Source: Owenia fusiformis
Lineage: Eukaryota > Annelida > Polychaeta > Sabellida > Oweniidae
Direction of reading: 5' to 3'
Length of the DNA: 64,000 nucleotides
Assembly: GCA_903813345.2 (NCBI GenBank)
Contig: CAIIXF020000009.1
Coordinates: 13,218,347 to 13,282,346, forward strand
The notes under the pieces were generated by a model. The model ran no database searches. It saw only the letters and a program-made list of their open reading frames with translations, and had not been told where the DNA came from. Each line of letters starts with the position of its first letter. The stretch's first letter is position 1. Of this stretch, positions 1 through 22,853 are shown piece by piece. Made by a program: the position numbers and the translations under genes.

Positions 1-302
1 GACTGTAAAAAATCTTTTTTTTCTGAGCTATCAGGTCAATATTTGGCTTAACATCTTCTTTGACATACCTATTTTCTTAAGATGTATGGATAAACACTCA
101 ATTTCAGCATTAAGAAGTGTTAATGCAGTTCAAAGATTCACCACGTTTCAAGAGGAATATCAGTTGAAATAATGTTCATCCAGGTGGTTTCTTTGTAGAT
201 AATAAAAATACATGTTAGTCTTGATGAAATATCCAAACTTAAATATATTTTGACACTGGCCGATGATCATTAAATGGCCCCCCTGCACTAATTGCACCTT
301 TA
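1..302 (+). repeat. dispersed repeat, partial copy at window edge
   Basis: This stretch is closely similar to 28715-29080: the two share long matching blocks such as the segments around GACATACCTATTTTCTTAA and GATGAAATATCCAAACTTAA. The second copy is bounded by AAAGGGGCAA and TTGCACCTTT, a short inverted repeat, which suggests a small non-autonomous DNA transposon. The left end of this copy lies at or beyond the window edge. It lies downstream of the CISD2-like gene. No coding potential is seen. Confidence 0.6.
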
Positions 303-1690
303 ATGTCAGTGTCATTTATGTTCATCAGTTGGTGTTAGCTTTTGATTATTATCATGATACCTATGTTCCAATCAATCTAAACTCTCATCTGATATCATCA
401 CATTGGCCATTATGGTGACTTAAATTTTCTTTATAATAAAACAAAAATTTCATTTTGCTCTATGTTACTTCGTCAGTACTGGTGCTCCAGACATCATCAA
501 TGGGTTCAGTTCTGTCAATGTCAATTTTGCCAATAATCAAAGAAATTTGCACAACCCCCTGGATGCACACCTGCTATCTGATAAAGAAATAAGAGTAAGC
601 TACACTTAGTTTATAAAAATGCTGTAGAAACATATTCACCCCTTTAAAAAACAAAATAAACCTTTATTTATATCAACAATATTTCATACTCTTTATTCAT
701 TTTAAAATCAACAATCATGCATAAATTATGCATCCATAATTTTCTACAACTACTATGTATAAAATATCGATTGCAGTAGATATGGATGAACTTGAGCTAT
801 TATGAACAACGGTCACTATTTGACACACCAATATATTGTACATAATTTACTTTGATAATGTTTGTGACTCAGTTCATAATTCTCAGTGAATAGACTGACA
901 TCTATCAATGCAAATGTTCTTCAGTTTTAAAGGAAACTCAATTGACATTATGAATATTGACATTATGAAAAATATTTTTTGACTTATATTTAGCATCACT
1001 TCGTGAAAATCCAAGGAGTAAATGATTGACGCATGAACTAATATTCTTATATTCCAATGATTGAATGAAAAGGTTCTTGATCTGAAAAACTGCAAAGTTC
1101 AGTGCTCACACAAATGAGAATTAAGTAAAAATATTGAAAATCTTTTGATTCATTCTTATGTTTAACTTAATTTGGCATTTATGAGTAGTACCCTGATATT
1201 GGTCCAACAATTTCAAGAAGCCATTGTTATTCACAGCAGTTATTTGCCATATTTAACACAGATTTTGATAAAATATCTCTTCTCCCAAAAAGAATCTTGT
1301 TTCAAGGCCTCGTGACTTCAACCTACACCCCTCGCATCTACAAGGTTCAGTGAAGGTTCAGTCAGTGAAGGAGAGAGAAGAGGGAGGTCCGGAAATTCCG
1401 ATACAAGACTCCCCAAAGAAGGCACAGTTTCTCAACGTCAAATCATATCATGATATGTTTCCATTTGAACAATATGCATTACTTAAATTATTCAACAAAT
1501 TAGTGTTTAAACTATATTCACAAACTTTGCTCTGAACTATTTAGCCATATCATTCTTATGATTATCAAGTTTTATGGATATTTTTTTCCTCGATGATCAG
1601 TCAATGACATGTTAATCTCAATACTGTAATCGTATGCACTGTTCTTAATACCAAATTTGGTCGAGAATTTCCTGATTGTTTAAGATTCAG

Positions 1691-4600
1691 CTACTGTTTC
1701 CCTTTTACTATTAGTGGTCCTACATTGTCACCAGTCTTCTCATTATGTGCATTGTGGGAGCCATCACAATATGGGAACTGTAAATGAAAAGTAAAATTTG
1801 GTTTGTGTGCTACATGTGGCTTTTGCATCATCTATGGTTGCTTTTGTGATATCTGACTGTTATTTGTTGTTGTGATGACTGACTGTTGTTTGTTGTTGTG
1901 ATATCTGACTGTTGTTTGTTGTTATGATACCTAACTGTTGCTTGCTGTTGCGATACTTAACTGATGTTTTGGTGTTTTTGGTGATACTCAAAAGTTGTTT
2001 TATTTTCATGATACCGTACTGATCAGCTCAAATAAACAATCATAAATATTTGTTTGCATGTGTGTGAATTATTAACTTGTCAAAGCAAGTTACTTTCTTT
2101 GAATTTCCTCAAATACAAGCTGATATTATTTTTAATATTTTTTAGTATCTTTTTCTAGATAATGAGTCACTCAAGGAGTGTACTGCAGTTTAAACTCCAA
2201 AACAAAGATTACATATAAATTAACAAACCTTTTTGGATCTCCAGCACCTGCAAAATACAGCTTTCTCTCCTATGTCTTCAATATCAACAACATTTGCCAC
2301 TTTGGGGCTGTCTTTTTGTATAGCTGGGTTGCATAATGCGGATCTGTTGGGTGGTGGTGGTAAGAGGGTCCTTACAGTTGCATATACCACAAGTGATACA
2401 CTTCCGACAAAGGGGATTAAACGAAACCAGTCTCCTCCTGAAAGTAAACAAGACACAATCATGACTTTCAATTTTTCATGTTTCTCTAATAAATAATTTG
2501 AACAACATACATTGTACTTACATTTATCAGTTCTTAAGAGTTATAAATCTTTAATCATATATATCTTTGATGTATAGTCTTTATTTCTTGAAAACATGGA
2601 AATTGACAAGCATTATCACAAATTGAGTCTACTAGAAACAAAGAACAATGACCAAACTTGCAAAAAACAGACCTTTCTAAAATCATTACCAAACCTTTAG
2701 AATGATAGAAACAAAAAGTCACCTATCAGTGGTGGATCCAGAAATTTACAGGGGGGGGCCGAATAATATATCTTGAAAAAGTGTGGAAAAACTTTTGAGC
2801 TCCTAAGCCAAAAATTAAGGCCCATCTTATGATAAATTGGCACAATTAAGGCCTAGAAAGGCCAAATTATTCCCAAAAAGGCCCATTTTTTGAGGCCCTT
2901 CTAAGTTCTTGGGCCCAAAAACTAAATTTTTTCTGGGCCCACTACAGGGGGGGTAAATGGCCGCCATTTTGAAAATCAGCTGCCATTTTGAAAATCTCTG
3001 AAGCAAAGCTCCTTTGTCTTTCAGCACCAGCATATTAAATTTGAACCAAATCCGTCAACTAGTATTTGAGTTATCCAAGATTAATTTTTTACAAAAAATG
3101 GAAGCCATTTTGAATTGAGCGGCCATATTGAAAATTCCTTCTCGAGCAGAGGTCCTACGCCAATAAGGCATAAGCCCATAAAATTTGAAGCTAATCCGTC
3201 AACCAGTATTTGAGTTATTGCCAGGACACACGGATGGACGGCTTTTCTATATCGCCCTCGAACTTTGTTCGGTGGGATAATAAGTCATAATGTCAAATAA
3301 AGGCTATGGTCGCACCAATCTTTCACGATAGCACTTCCACAGTCAAGCCATGATCAATGCGCAAGTAATAACATGCTCACTGTTGTGCCAGGAATAAAAG
3401 TCGCGACAGCATAAGCGTGAAATTGTCAGCAGTTTTCACCGAGTACCCGTGCAATGATTAGACCATTTCCCCTGACCTATAGTGTAGTTGTTGGAAAATT
3501 TAATAATAATAGGGCTATTTTCAACAAATTTTGAATATGCCATTGGGTTATCCCGTGCCAGGACTATAGTCCTGCATCGAGCGCTATCTTTTGCCTGTAC
3601 GATTACAACTTGGGAGAATTATCTACGCCCCTTACACTTAAGATGCCTACTTCAATAGATTCCTGGGTATTTTAGCATTCTTTTTGTGTAGTTGAATCCA
3701 AAATTGTCTGGGTATATCAGCAGAAGAGGAACATTTTTCTTTTTCATCGAGAGATATTCCATCACTTTCCAAGATGGCAGTTGGATTTAAAAGGGGATTC
3801 CCCATTTGACTGACCCTGATGTGGCCCGGAAGTGCCAAAAATGGAGGAATTTGACGGTTGAAATAAGTTAAATATTACAAGCAAATATTGCTATCAAAAA
3901 CAAAAAATTTTTTGTTCTGCCAATAAACCCAGACAATTGTTGATTCAACTACACGAAAAGAATGCTAAAATACCGAGGAATCTATTAAAATAGGTATCTT
4001 AAGTGTAAGAAGCGTAGAAAATTCTCCCATGTTACAATCGTACAGGCAAAAGAATAAGACATTCGCAGGACTTAGTCCTAGCACGGGATAACCATTGGGG
4101 TTTGTGTAAAAAACCGGGTGACCGGGTAACCATGTGACCGGGTACTTAACGTTCCTTGCAGGGTTAGGATTTTTTTTATTTAGAACGTTGGATCTGGATG
4201 AAACATGTACGTTATTTTCGACGTCACGTTTTGAGGTTATTTCACATCGTAAGAACGTTTTGACAACGTTAACTTTTAACGTTAAAATAACGTCGGAAAT
4301 GGACCGATTTAGTGAGAACATATTGACGTCTTTGTAACATTTCCTTAACTCACAAATATTTTGAAGCCATTTCCACAATGTTGAAATTCAACCATCCATC
4401 GACGTTTTGCTGAATATTTAAATAACGTCAGATAACACGGTCCATGAACGTCATTATTGCTAGGAACGTTAGGTACCCAGTCGACCGGGTACCCAGTTAG
4501 CCGTTTTTTTACACAAACCCTAACCATTGGGAGTTTGTCACTAACATACGCACAGGAAAAAAATTATACCACATGCATACATGTGCGATATCCGGTTTAA

Positions 4601-4883
4601 TGAATATAGAATAGTTTGAAACTTATAACTGATGTTTTGTTCTATAAACTAATGATAGGTGGGTGCACCAGGCAAAATACTGTACTGTACAACCCGGAAG
4701 TGCCCCATGTGTGTCCATTTTATGAAGACATCATCGATGCAAACATATGTAAGATGCACATATTTTATGAAAACATAAAGACGCACCTGATAGATCAGCA
4801 AATCCACCAAATGAACGTGGTATTGGAAGGTTTTTCAGGTAATTTGGGAAGGTTTCCCGAATAAGAGAAGAAAGTGTTTCCAT
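1691..4883 (-). CDS. CISD2: CDGSH iron-sulfur domain protein, CISD2 (NAF-1) type, 3 exons
   Basis: Coding exons on the minus strand are 4883-4787, 2437-2229 and 1777-1691, with GT..AG borders and phases that join into a 130-residue protein (human CISD2 is 135). Exon 1 starts [16 protein letters not shown] and matches the CISD2 N-terminus. Exon 2 holds one membrane helix (about residues 37-58) and the start of the CDGSH domain (QKDSPKV, then CRCWRSKK). Exon 3 begins FPYCDGSH and ends at TAG. The 2Fe-2S ligands are Cys95, Cys97, Cys106 and His110, in the family's 3Cys:1His pattern. Known family members are membrane-anchored 2Fe-2S proteins of the ER or mitochondrial outer membrane, acting in iron, redox and calcium balance and autophagy. 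Intron 1 holds several repeats; intron 2 holds a minisatellite. The gene is head-to-head with UBE2D. CISD1 is the alternative name; the N-terminal extension favours CISD2. Confidence 0.93.
1847..1975. repeat. 33-bp minisatellite in CISD2 intron 2
   Basis: About four degenerate copies of a 33-bp unit around GATATCTGACTGTTGTTTGT are seen between exons 2 and 3 of the CISD2-like gene. It is non-coding and shows no donor or acceptor of its own. Confidence 0.75.
2730..2950. repeat. degenerate repeat with poly-G/poly-C ends and GGGCCCAAAA core
   Basis: It starts near GTGGATCCAGAAATTTACAG followed by a G run, and contains GGCCC/GGGCC motifs. Similar material occurs at 25215-25395 and 46450-46735; the latter ends TTCTAGATCCACC, which suggests a shared inverted terminal motif (GTGGATC..). 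It lies in CISD2 intron 1. Confidence 0.5.
2945..3290 (-). repeat. CGTCCG-family repeat, short inverted copy
   Basis: Read on the minus strand it starts TTATCCCACCGAAC, continues AAGTTCGAGGGCGATATAG, and carries CAATAACTCAAATACT and CAAAATGGC blocks. It is the reverse-oriented, shortened counterpart of the copies at 14926-16082, 43680-44653 and 53500-54353. It lies in CISD2 intron 1. Confidence 0.7.
3540..4097. repeat. long inverted repeat, about 170-bp arms
   Basis: The left arm (about 3540-3712, starting CCATTGGGTTATCCCGTGC) is the imperfect reverse complement of the right arm (about 3928-4097, ending GCACGGGATAACCATTGG). About 215 bp of unrelated sequence lies between. This foldback structure is typical of a non-autonomous DNA transposon. 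Open frames inside it are short and not recognisable. Confidence 0.7.
4099..4520. mobile_element. inverted-repeat element (MITE) with about 10-bp target duplication
   Basis: Inverted termini GGTTTGTGTAAAAAACCGGG and their near complement ending ACACAAACCC enclose about 420 bp rich in AACGTT and CCGGGTA. Both sides carry TAACCATTGG (4089-4098 and 4521-4530), a likely target-site duplication of 9-11 bp as in Mutator-like elements. It landed at the edge of the inverted repeat at 3540-4097. Related fragments occur at 28280-28710 and 29080-29225. Confidence 0.75.
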
Positions 4884-5249
4884 CTTGAATCTCGCGCGAT
4901 TGATGTCAAGTCTCGTAACTAGCCCTTGCATGTAGGCCCCGTAGAATAAAAATGCGCATATAGAAAATAATTCTGTATTAAAGTGAATAAAAAATAGTTT
5001 TTCAGAGAGTGCCACTGAATCATTTGATATTCATTAGAAAGCATGACAGTTTCCTAAGTTCATCATGTATTAAGAGTCCGATTGCTAAAACTGAAATTTT
5101 AATCGTGTGATTCAAAACCGAAGTACTTCTATCAGTGCGTATATCCGCCATCTTTGTGATTGAATTTTAGAAACTGAAAACTAAATTGGGACGATTGAAG
5201 TTGAATCACTCACAATTTAAGCACCGAATAACTTGATCACAAACATATA
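4884..5249. promoter_or_regulatory. divergent promoter between CISD2-like and UBE2D
   Basis: The two start codons face away from each other across 366 bp with no other gene, so the promoter must lie here or in unseen 5' UTR exons. CGCCATCTTT at 5146-5155 matches the YY1-type core (AAGATGGCG on the other strand), common in TATA-less housekeeping promoters. No TATA box was seen at a convincing position. Start sites cannot be read from sequence alone. Confidence 0.65.
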
Positions 5250-12199
<6,950 letters not shown>

Positions 12200-13984
12200 T
12201 GGACTGTATAGTAAGATGTAGGAGCCAACGAGGACTTGTATGTAACATATTGACTTTTGTATAAGGCAGTCGGATGTAATTTGGAGGGAATATGGTATCA
12301 TCAACACTGGAACATTAACAGGAAGTTCAATGATTGTCATATTTTACAGCCTAATATGCCAATATTAAATCACATTTCTCATACACTGCCTGAAATTTCC
12401 CTCAACTTAAATAAAAATTCAGTCTTACTTTAAAAAACAATTTTTTACATAAATTATCCAATTTATATGTGTATTGTGATTTAATATTGTACACTCAAAA
12501 GTTATATTTAGTTTTTCACTCTGCAGTATTGTAAACTATTCCTGGTGTCATTTGATTAAAACCTAATGTTGCAGTTAGTACCAGGGTTGCATTATAAATA
12601 CTGATACAAGTGCCCTCATTTTCTTGTTTGTGAGGGAATCAAGATGGAAATTTAGAATTTATTCAGGACAATATTAAAGTCAGCAAATTAAATATATATG
12701 AATGAGAGTACCCAGAGTAGGTTTTTAAGTTTTTTTCTTATAAGTTGCTAAAGATAGAGTTTTTTAGTCCAAAATTATTTCTTATCATATCAGAGGTATC
12801 AGATCATTAACATCTACCTACTCTCCTATTTTAAATCATTTTCTTGCACCTTTTGGTCCCCTACTTGAACTAAAAGTGTCAGTGTTATATCAATCCACAA
12901 GAAAGATTTGGACTAGAGTAAAGTGATGAATGAAAAATAAAAAACTGATCCAGGACTCTCATCCATATTCGAGGGAACTTTAAAATTACAAAGAATGAAT
13001 TCATGATATTGAGTATAATTCAGTATAAATAATCTATAAAATGTTGATTCTTTTTACAAATAAAAGAATGAGACCATTTGTATCAGTATTTATTGAACAA
13101 CCCTCGTTATGTTGAGGCAAATCATGATTGGAGTCTACATTTCTGTTTACATTTGTGATTTATTTCGAAATTGACTTATTTATATCAGTAATATCACATA
13201 AGCAGGTTGTACTTACTCATCAATACTTTCTTATAAGTGCTTTGATTTCCTAGACTTGAAAGTACAAAATTAAAAACTTTGAGGAAGGAGGGAAGGGGAG
13301 GGTGGTGCACCTCCATTTTTTCATTTAAAACTAAGGCATGTGTTATATGATATACAACAAGAAACAAACGAACTAGTACAATTAAACGATACAAGAAATA
13401 AGCTTTGAGCATCTATTATCAGACTATATGGCATGGCAGTCATTTTTGATTATACAGAATTACAAGATACTTCTACTTATTTGCCAAATGTGAGACCTTT
13501 TGTTTTTATAGCAAGCAATTGATTTATCTACTATATTAAATTGATTGCATGAACTATTTTGCTACCTGTTTTCCATAGTATTTGTAAATCTTCGTAAGGT
13601 GTCCATAAGATAAAGTGTAATATGTTCTTTGTTTATTAGTAAACATTTTATGGAGAAAACAAATAAATTATGTTCTAAAAACTATATATCATCAAGTTTG
13701 TTATGTTATGGTATTATATTACTGAAAGGGGTCAGATTTGAAAATATCAAAAAACATCCATGTTATTGTATATGTTTTATCTAATTTGTGGAAAGTGTAT
13801 TATTGAAAATTTCCTGACATATCCGGGGTTTCATTAGCAGTAGGCAACAGAAAATTTTCACAAAATTGTCTGTTGTTTTTAGGGACTTTTCAACTTTTCC
13901 ATGTTTCCATGCTAGAACATGCTTTCATATTAGATATGGTGTTTTGTCATCACAGTTGGTAACCACACCATCTATAATATCAGG
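12200..13984. other. 3' UTR and gene-poor DNA after UBE2D set a
   Basis: Starts with the likely 3' UTR of exon 6b; AATAAA at 12410-12415 and further AATAAA-type strings near 13060 are candidate polyadenylation signals. No MALKRI-type first exon and no other recognisable exon was seen here. Confidence 0.5.
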
Positions 13985-14400
13985 GTAATAATTATAGGAT
14001 ATCCTATGATTTTGAGGAATTTTTTATCTACTTGGTGATATTCATATCTGCACGAGAGAGCAAAGCGAACGTGTGCATATATCAATATCACCGAGTAGAT
14101 TAAAATGATATTCTGAAAAATATCCTGGGATGTTCTTATTATCCTACACTTACAAGGAGTGTACTAAATGTATGATATCATTGCAAAATGAATTCCATGC
14201 CAAATAGAGTCAATTTGACGGGAAATCAACAAGCGGAGTATATTGTCACAATACCCTCCGCATATTGGGTTTTCTGGAGTATATCGTCATGATATCCTCG
14301 GCCTACTCCGGTTATTCATTTTGCCAATAAATATCAAATTTATTTTTAATGTTATTATACATTTAGTACACAAGTGTAGGATAAAAGGTAATATAATTTA
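13985..14400. repeat. palindromic element with nested hairpins, copy 1
   Basis: Contains ATAGGATATCCTATGATTTT, then inverted arms around ATATCTGCACGAGAGAGC, then a GCGGAGTATATTGTC segment with its own inverted partner, ending near ACACAAGTGTAGGATAA. A reverse-oriented partial copy lies at 19060-19390, and the hairpin at 25905-26045 shares the ATATCTGCACGAG core. Likely a non-autonomous DNA transposon. Confidence 0.6.
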
Positions 14401-14925
14401 GATAAAATTGAAGTGATATTAAGCCTTATTTTGTGTAAGATCTGTTGAAAAAATACTATGTTTGAAAATCATGTTTTTTCTAATTTTAGTTGGTAAGTAT
14501 GACCAGGTTATTTTCTGGTAGCTTTGATATGTACATGTTACTGATTTTAGAGTTCCCTTGAGGAAAATTATTCTGTGAGGAAGAGTATTCTGACTTTTTA
14601 TCAAGGTTCACCCACTCTCACAAAAGGCAGTGGTGTACCCTGGAAGGAAAAAGTGAAAAAGCGAAATTTCCAAACTTGTTAAAAAGTGATAAGGCAAACC
14701 CCTCATCTCCCTGATCCTGGCTATGCTAAACATTTTCATCATTCAAGGTTTCAAAATCAAAACTTAAATAATCAATTTACAACTTCATTAAAAGAGGAAT
14801 ATTTCTCAAAGAATGTTAAAAATTGACTGACCGGTTACATAATAAATAAGCCTATTTGACGAGCAATTCATTGTGTTTTGATTTAAGTGGTGGGACCTGG
14901 GGATAATTTTGGTTACTAGATGTAG

Positions 14926-16082
14926 CTTAATTATCCCATCGAACGAAGTTCGGAGGGATATAGGGAACGCCTCCGTCCGTACGTCCGTCCGTCCGTCCGT
15001 CCGGGCAATAACTCAAATACCGTTGGCCCGATTTTGTTCATATTTTGTACACATATACCCTATGGGGGTAGAAGTTCTGCTCGAAAGCCGATTTTCAAAA
15101 TGGCCGCTCATTTCAAAATGGCGGCCATTTTAGTGCCGATTTTACAGTAATTTAGGTGCAATATGTAAAACTGTAATAGCAATATGTTTTAAATGTAAAA
15201 AAATTATAAAGGACTAATAATGCTACAAATGTAGATATTAAAGAAGCGCATGGCAGCCATCTTGAAAAATGGCGGCATTTACTCGTCATTTTACGATTTT
15301 TGCTGTAACTCAAAAAATAGTGGAGCGATCTTGTTCATATTTGCTATGTGAACACTATAAGCATTGTACACTGTCTAAAGACACTTTTGGTAGAAGGCGG
15401 CCATTTTGAAAAATGGCCGCCATTTAAACATATTTTACTATAACTCGAAAAGTAGTGGAACGATTTTGTTCATATTTGGTATGTGAATACTATAAGCATG
15501 GCACACTGTCCTATGACATTTTTGTGAGAAGGTGGCCATTTTGAAAAAATTTTTGAAAAATGGCCCCCATTTTAACGTTTTTTACTATAACTCGAAAAGT
15601 AGTGGAGCGATTTTGTTCATATTTGGTATGTGAAAACTATAAGCATGGCACACTGTCCTATGACAGTTTTGGTAGAAGGTGGCCATTTTGAAAAAAATTT
15701 TGAAAAATGGCCACCATTTTAACGTATTTTACTAGAACTCGAAAAGTAGTGGAGCGATTTTGTTCATATTTGATATGTGAATACTGTAAGCATGGCACAT
15801 TGTCTAATAAAACTTTGGGGAGTAGTCGGCCATTTTGAAAAATGGCCACCATTTTTATGTGTGTTGTTTTACAAGTACGTGTGCGATTTTTCAAAAATTT
15901 AGAGGTGGCTACTTAAAAGCATATTATTTCTTCTGATGACACCTTGGCAAGTGAGCAACCATTTTGAAAATGGTGGCCTTTCTGGTGTGTTATTTTATGA
16001 TATTTGCTATTCGTTTGTAAAAATGCCAGCTATCTCTGTTCGATGGGATTCGCTACGCTTTGGCGTTGCCGTTGTTCTGGTT
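14926..16082 (+). repeat. CGTCCG-family inverted-repeat element, long copy
   Basis: The left end has ATCCCATCGAAC and the right end GTTCGATGGGAT, an exact 12-bp inverted pair. After the left end comes AAGTTCGGAGGGATATAGGG and a run of CGTCCG. The body is a tandem series of units of about 125 bp built on CTATAACTCGAAAAGTAGTG, a TTTTGTTCATATTTG segment and a GGCCATTTTGAAAAATGGCC palindrome. The same arrangement recurs at 43680-44653. No transposase frame is seen. Confidence 0.8.
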
Positions 16083-16617
16083 GAAATATTAGGATATTTA
16101 ATCACAAAAAAACCGCAAAAGATTAATGAGTGATGAAAAACCCAGATCTCAGAATTAGTTCTTAAATAACATCTGAACAATTATACCATCACAACCTGGG
16201 CCATACATCAACTCAAAATAATTGTGCCAACATTTCCTCTTTTGGTAGAAAGCATGAAATGTAAGAGTATTACATTTGGTGAAGGGCTGAAATGTAGAGT
16301 ACTATTCAGGTATGTAGAAGTGGCAGCATAAAAGTGTGTAATGTTGCGAGCAATTCAAAACATGTTCCCCACACAGTCTGACAGTAGTCATCACAGTCAA
16401 ATTGGTATGTGGGGATTGTGTGGCAACCTAACATTTGTAACAAATGGTTACACTTTTGTAATAGCAACTTGGTGTTGACTTTTGTCATGTAAATGCTTTG
16501 TCCAGCAGTTGTCTGAAGAAAGAAATACTAGGACAGAGAAACTTCATATTTGAGAAGTGTTCAAATATGCAGGATTTTATACTGTATACTAAATTATTTA
16601 TCTTATTTGTGTTTCAG

Positions 16618-19597
<2,980 letters not shown>

Positions 19598-22292
19598 ACA
19601 CTAGACACTAACAACAGAAGATTTCTGCAAATCTCAAGGAGTGTGTAGGAGTGTATAAGTGATTTAAGTTTAATACAAAAATAGAAAAAACAACTTTTGT
19701 ACATGTAAATTATCCACAGAACTTTGCCTTGTAAATGGTGTCAAAGTTAATATTGTCAGAGTTTAACCCTTTCTCTCCTTAATATAAATGAATTCAAAAA
19801 GTGTGTTTTATATTTGCTTGAATTTCACTCGAAAAAAACAACATCTTTCATTAATGAAATCTACATTTGGCCCCTAAGTTCTAATAAAATGTTGCACAAC
19901 TCTTATCAATTGTACACTATCCCATAGGCTAGAGTTATTAATTAAAATGTTAAGCATATAATCCTTGATTTTTTTGCACTTGAAAAGAAGTATATCGTCT
20001 TTTGCTGCTGGATTGGCAGATAGGTAGATAGGTGGCACAATAATTGATACCAGCAAAACCGCTCATCAATTTTTCTTGAAATTTTTATTACAGATGCAAG
20101 AACAGACTAGAGAAAATGATAGGCTTGTACAGGCTTTGTATTGAAAGCATGTCGTATATGCTCTGACTCAATTTGTATTTCTCCAATATTAGGAGATATT
20201 TTACTATCTTTAATTTTTTACTAAATATACAAAATTTAACCCCTGTGTAAAAAATTACAAGATTATTTTCTCAATTGTAAAAAACATGAAAAAACAATGT
20301 GAAATCTAAGTAATTAGACATGCAGTTGACTTCAAATTGTACAGAATATCTGTAAATAGCTTTTATTTGGTGTATAATTTTGGGATCACCAATTTGAGGG
20401 TACCCTTTTTGCTAGTCCAATGGTGCATTTACTTTCCCAAAATCTGCTGTACTATAAAGCTGTCAATGCTCAAAATTGTGAAACCAAAACATCCAAATTC
20501 AATAGTGACTAAATAATCGATTTATAGTGTTGAAAAACTGTTCACTCACAATTTACAACTGATTAAAATGAGGATATACCCAACCTGGCAGTATTTTTAG
20601 GAACATTATATGAAAAATTGTTGTTTATCTTTTGAATCAAACATAAATTAAGTTTGAATAATGTAATTAAGCAGAAGCAACTATTAAGTATTTTTGAGTT
20701 TTTGAAAATATTTCACAGGCTTAATTTTGAAATGAACAAATAAACAGCTCTTGTCTTGTATCCAAACCCTGAATCACATTCTCAGAAGGAACATGACAGG
20801 GAATTTGTATAAATTCATGGTCTCGATGTAAGGCTAATGTACAGTGTGTTTGTACATTATGAGACACTGTTGTATTTTGAACTGATGAAATAACAAGTCT
20901 TTGTTGCCCATTATGGTTTATTATTTATTAAGTGTGCCATTTATTATGCAAGGCCTATTTTAAGTTTGTAAATGTATCCATGTGTAGTTTGCTTTCAGGT
21001 GCCTTTTAGCTCAACTGTGTTATGAGCAAGAAAAAAAACTCATGGATTCTCTAAGCAATATTGTTTATCTGAGGGTTTGAGGACAATCATTCTCATAAAA
21101 TTGTTTATTGATTTTTAAAACTTTCCTTGTGATAGTATGTTATTTCCTACACTGATGTTTTCCCAAACTTACTTGAAGACAGTATGGTATAAAGCGACAT
21201 TATTATGAGAAATGTTTTTTTTATTATTCAATTACTAAGATAGTGTGTAATTTTCTACCTGCACAGTACAGTTATGTATATACTAAATAAAAAGAAACGT
21301 TTAAACACATTCATAATGTTTTTAATTACTTGTTTTAATTAAAGGGCTTATTGCTGTAATTCTCCTAAATTTCTGAAATATTTTAATTCATACATGATAT
21401 GTAACTTATATGACAGTATGATGAATTGACTTGGACATAAACATTTTTTTCTGAAAATACTAAAGATTGAAAATATTTTTTTCACCTAGTATATAACTGA
21501 GTAAGCATTGCACCTTTACTTTGAAATTTTAAAAGGCAATTAATTTCAAAGCTTCGTTATGTTTAAGTCAATTTATTTTTGAGACTGAGAATAACAATTA
21601 TTGGCCCTTAAATGGAAGAATTGTGTTGAGTGCTTGACAAACTTGTCAGCAAAATTTGAAATGGAGCATTCTGAACCATTCAAAATTAATATTTTATTGA
21701 GATTCTCTCAATGACTGTATGAGACCTGTCCATTTTAGTGTCCAGTTGTATTATACCAAAAGCTCAGGAGTGTTATAAATGAGGGGAAAAGCGCTAATTA
21801 TGGTATACAGTATGCACGGTTGCTGTTTTAGTCATCATGTCTCCAAGTTGAACTGTGCCTGGATATGGCATTCAGAGGCAGTATCTGTCACAAATAGTAA
21901 CTGTAACCCTTTTCCAGGTGATATTTTGTCATTACATTATGCAGTTATGTCACCACCACAAATGGTGACATATTGTCTTAGTCTCCAATTTTTATGTGGA
22001 ATGGTGTATGTTGGTAACTGTCTGTAACAGTTGGCAGGTGGTGATATTTTGCATGTCATTGGCAATAATTCCCCCTGTCTAACTACCAAGGGTACTCACA
22101 ATCTCACCTCAAATTGATAACAACTACAACAACAGACCCACATCTCTGCAAAAAACAAGAAATGTCGTCTAGTTTTTGTGATAATGCAACCTCTTATTGT
22201 CCCCTATTTCTAAAAATGCTTCGAATAATATGTTAATATGGCGTGTTAACCAGCAATGTCATAGCTTGACATTTCACATCAAGATAAAGAAA
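19598..22292. other. long 3' UTR and intergenic DNA after UBE2D set b
   Basis: No further coding exon is recognised. AATAAA at 21286-21291 is a candidate polyadenylation signal and would give a 3' UTR of about 1.7 kb. The open frame at 21779-22027 has no recognisable domain. Confidence 0.45.
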
Positions 22293-22853
22293 TACTGTAC
22301 GCCCGGTATTATTCGCGAGCTTTAATTTCGCGAATTTTGCGAAAACATGGTTTCGCGGCTATTAAATTTCGCGAATTTCACAAGTTTGAAATTCATTATT
22401 CTCGGAATTCTCAAGCTAAATTACTAGTATATGTACAGTTATTGCACTTACCTGATGTCATAGTTGGATCAGATTTACAATAACTGGGATCTTTATCATC
22501 GGCAAGCTGCATATCAACTTCTATTATCGCATCGTTAATTTCGGTCTTATTTTAAAACGAAAAAGCAGTTTGAATTCGTATTTTGTATTACATCATGTTG
22601 GTGAAAATCATCCAATTATCGCCCAATAACACTAGACGAAACGTTTTACACAAAACGAAATGCATGTTGTAGTTCTTCTTACAGATGTAGGAATGGAGGG
22701 ATCAGAAGTTGACGAAATGCATCACAGACCCGGGTAAGAACAAATTCCCGGGGATTTAATTAGCAATTTCGCGACGATAATTTTTCGCGATTTTAACACC
22801 ATCGCGAAAAGCGCGAAAGTTAATCGCACGCGAATAATACCGGGCGTACAGTA
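22293..22853. mobile_element. TACTGTAC-type inverted-repeat element, well preserved
   Basis: The left end begins TACTGTACGCCCGGTATTAT and continues TCGCG; the right end is its reverse complement, ending CGGGCGTACAGTA (25 bp matching). The 561-bp body is rich in TTTCGCGAATT phrases and lacks a transposase frame, so it is non-autonomous. The near-perfect ends point to recent activity. Confidence 0.85.

Noticed and set aside
2233-2496. 87-residue plus-strand frame
   Set aside because: It is antisense to CISD2 exon 2, which has clear family residues and splice borders.
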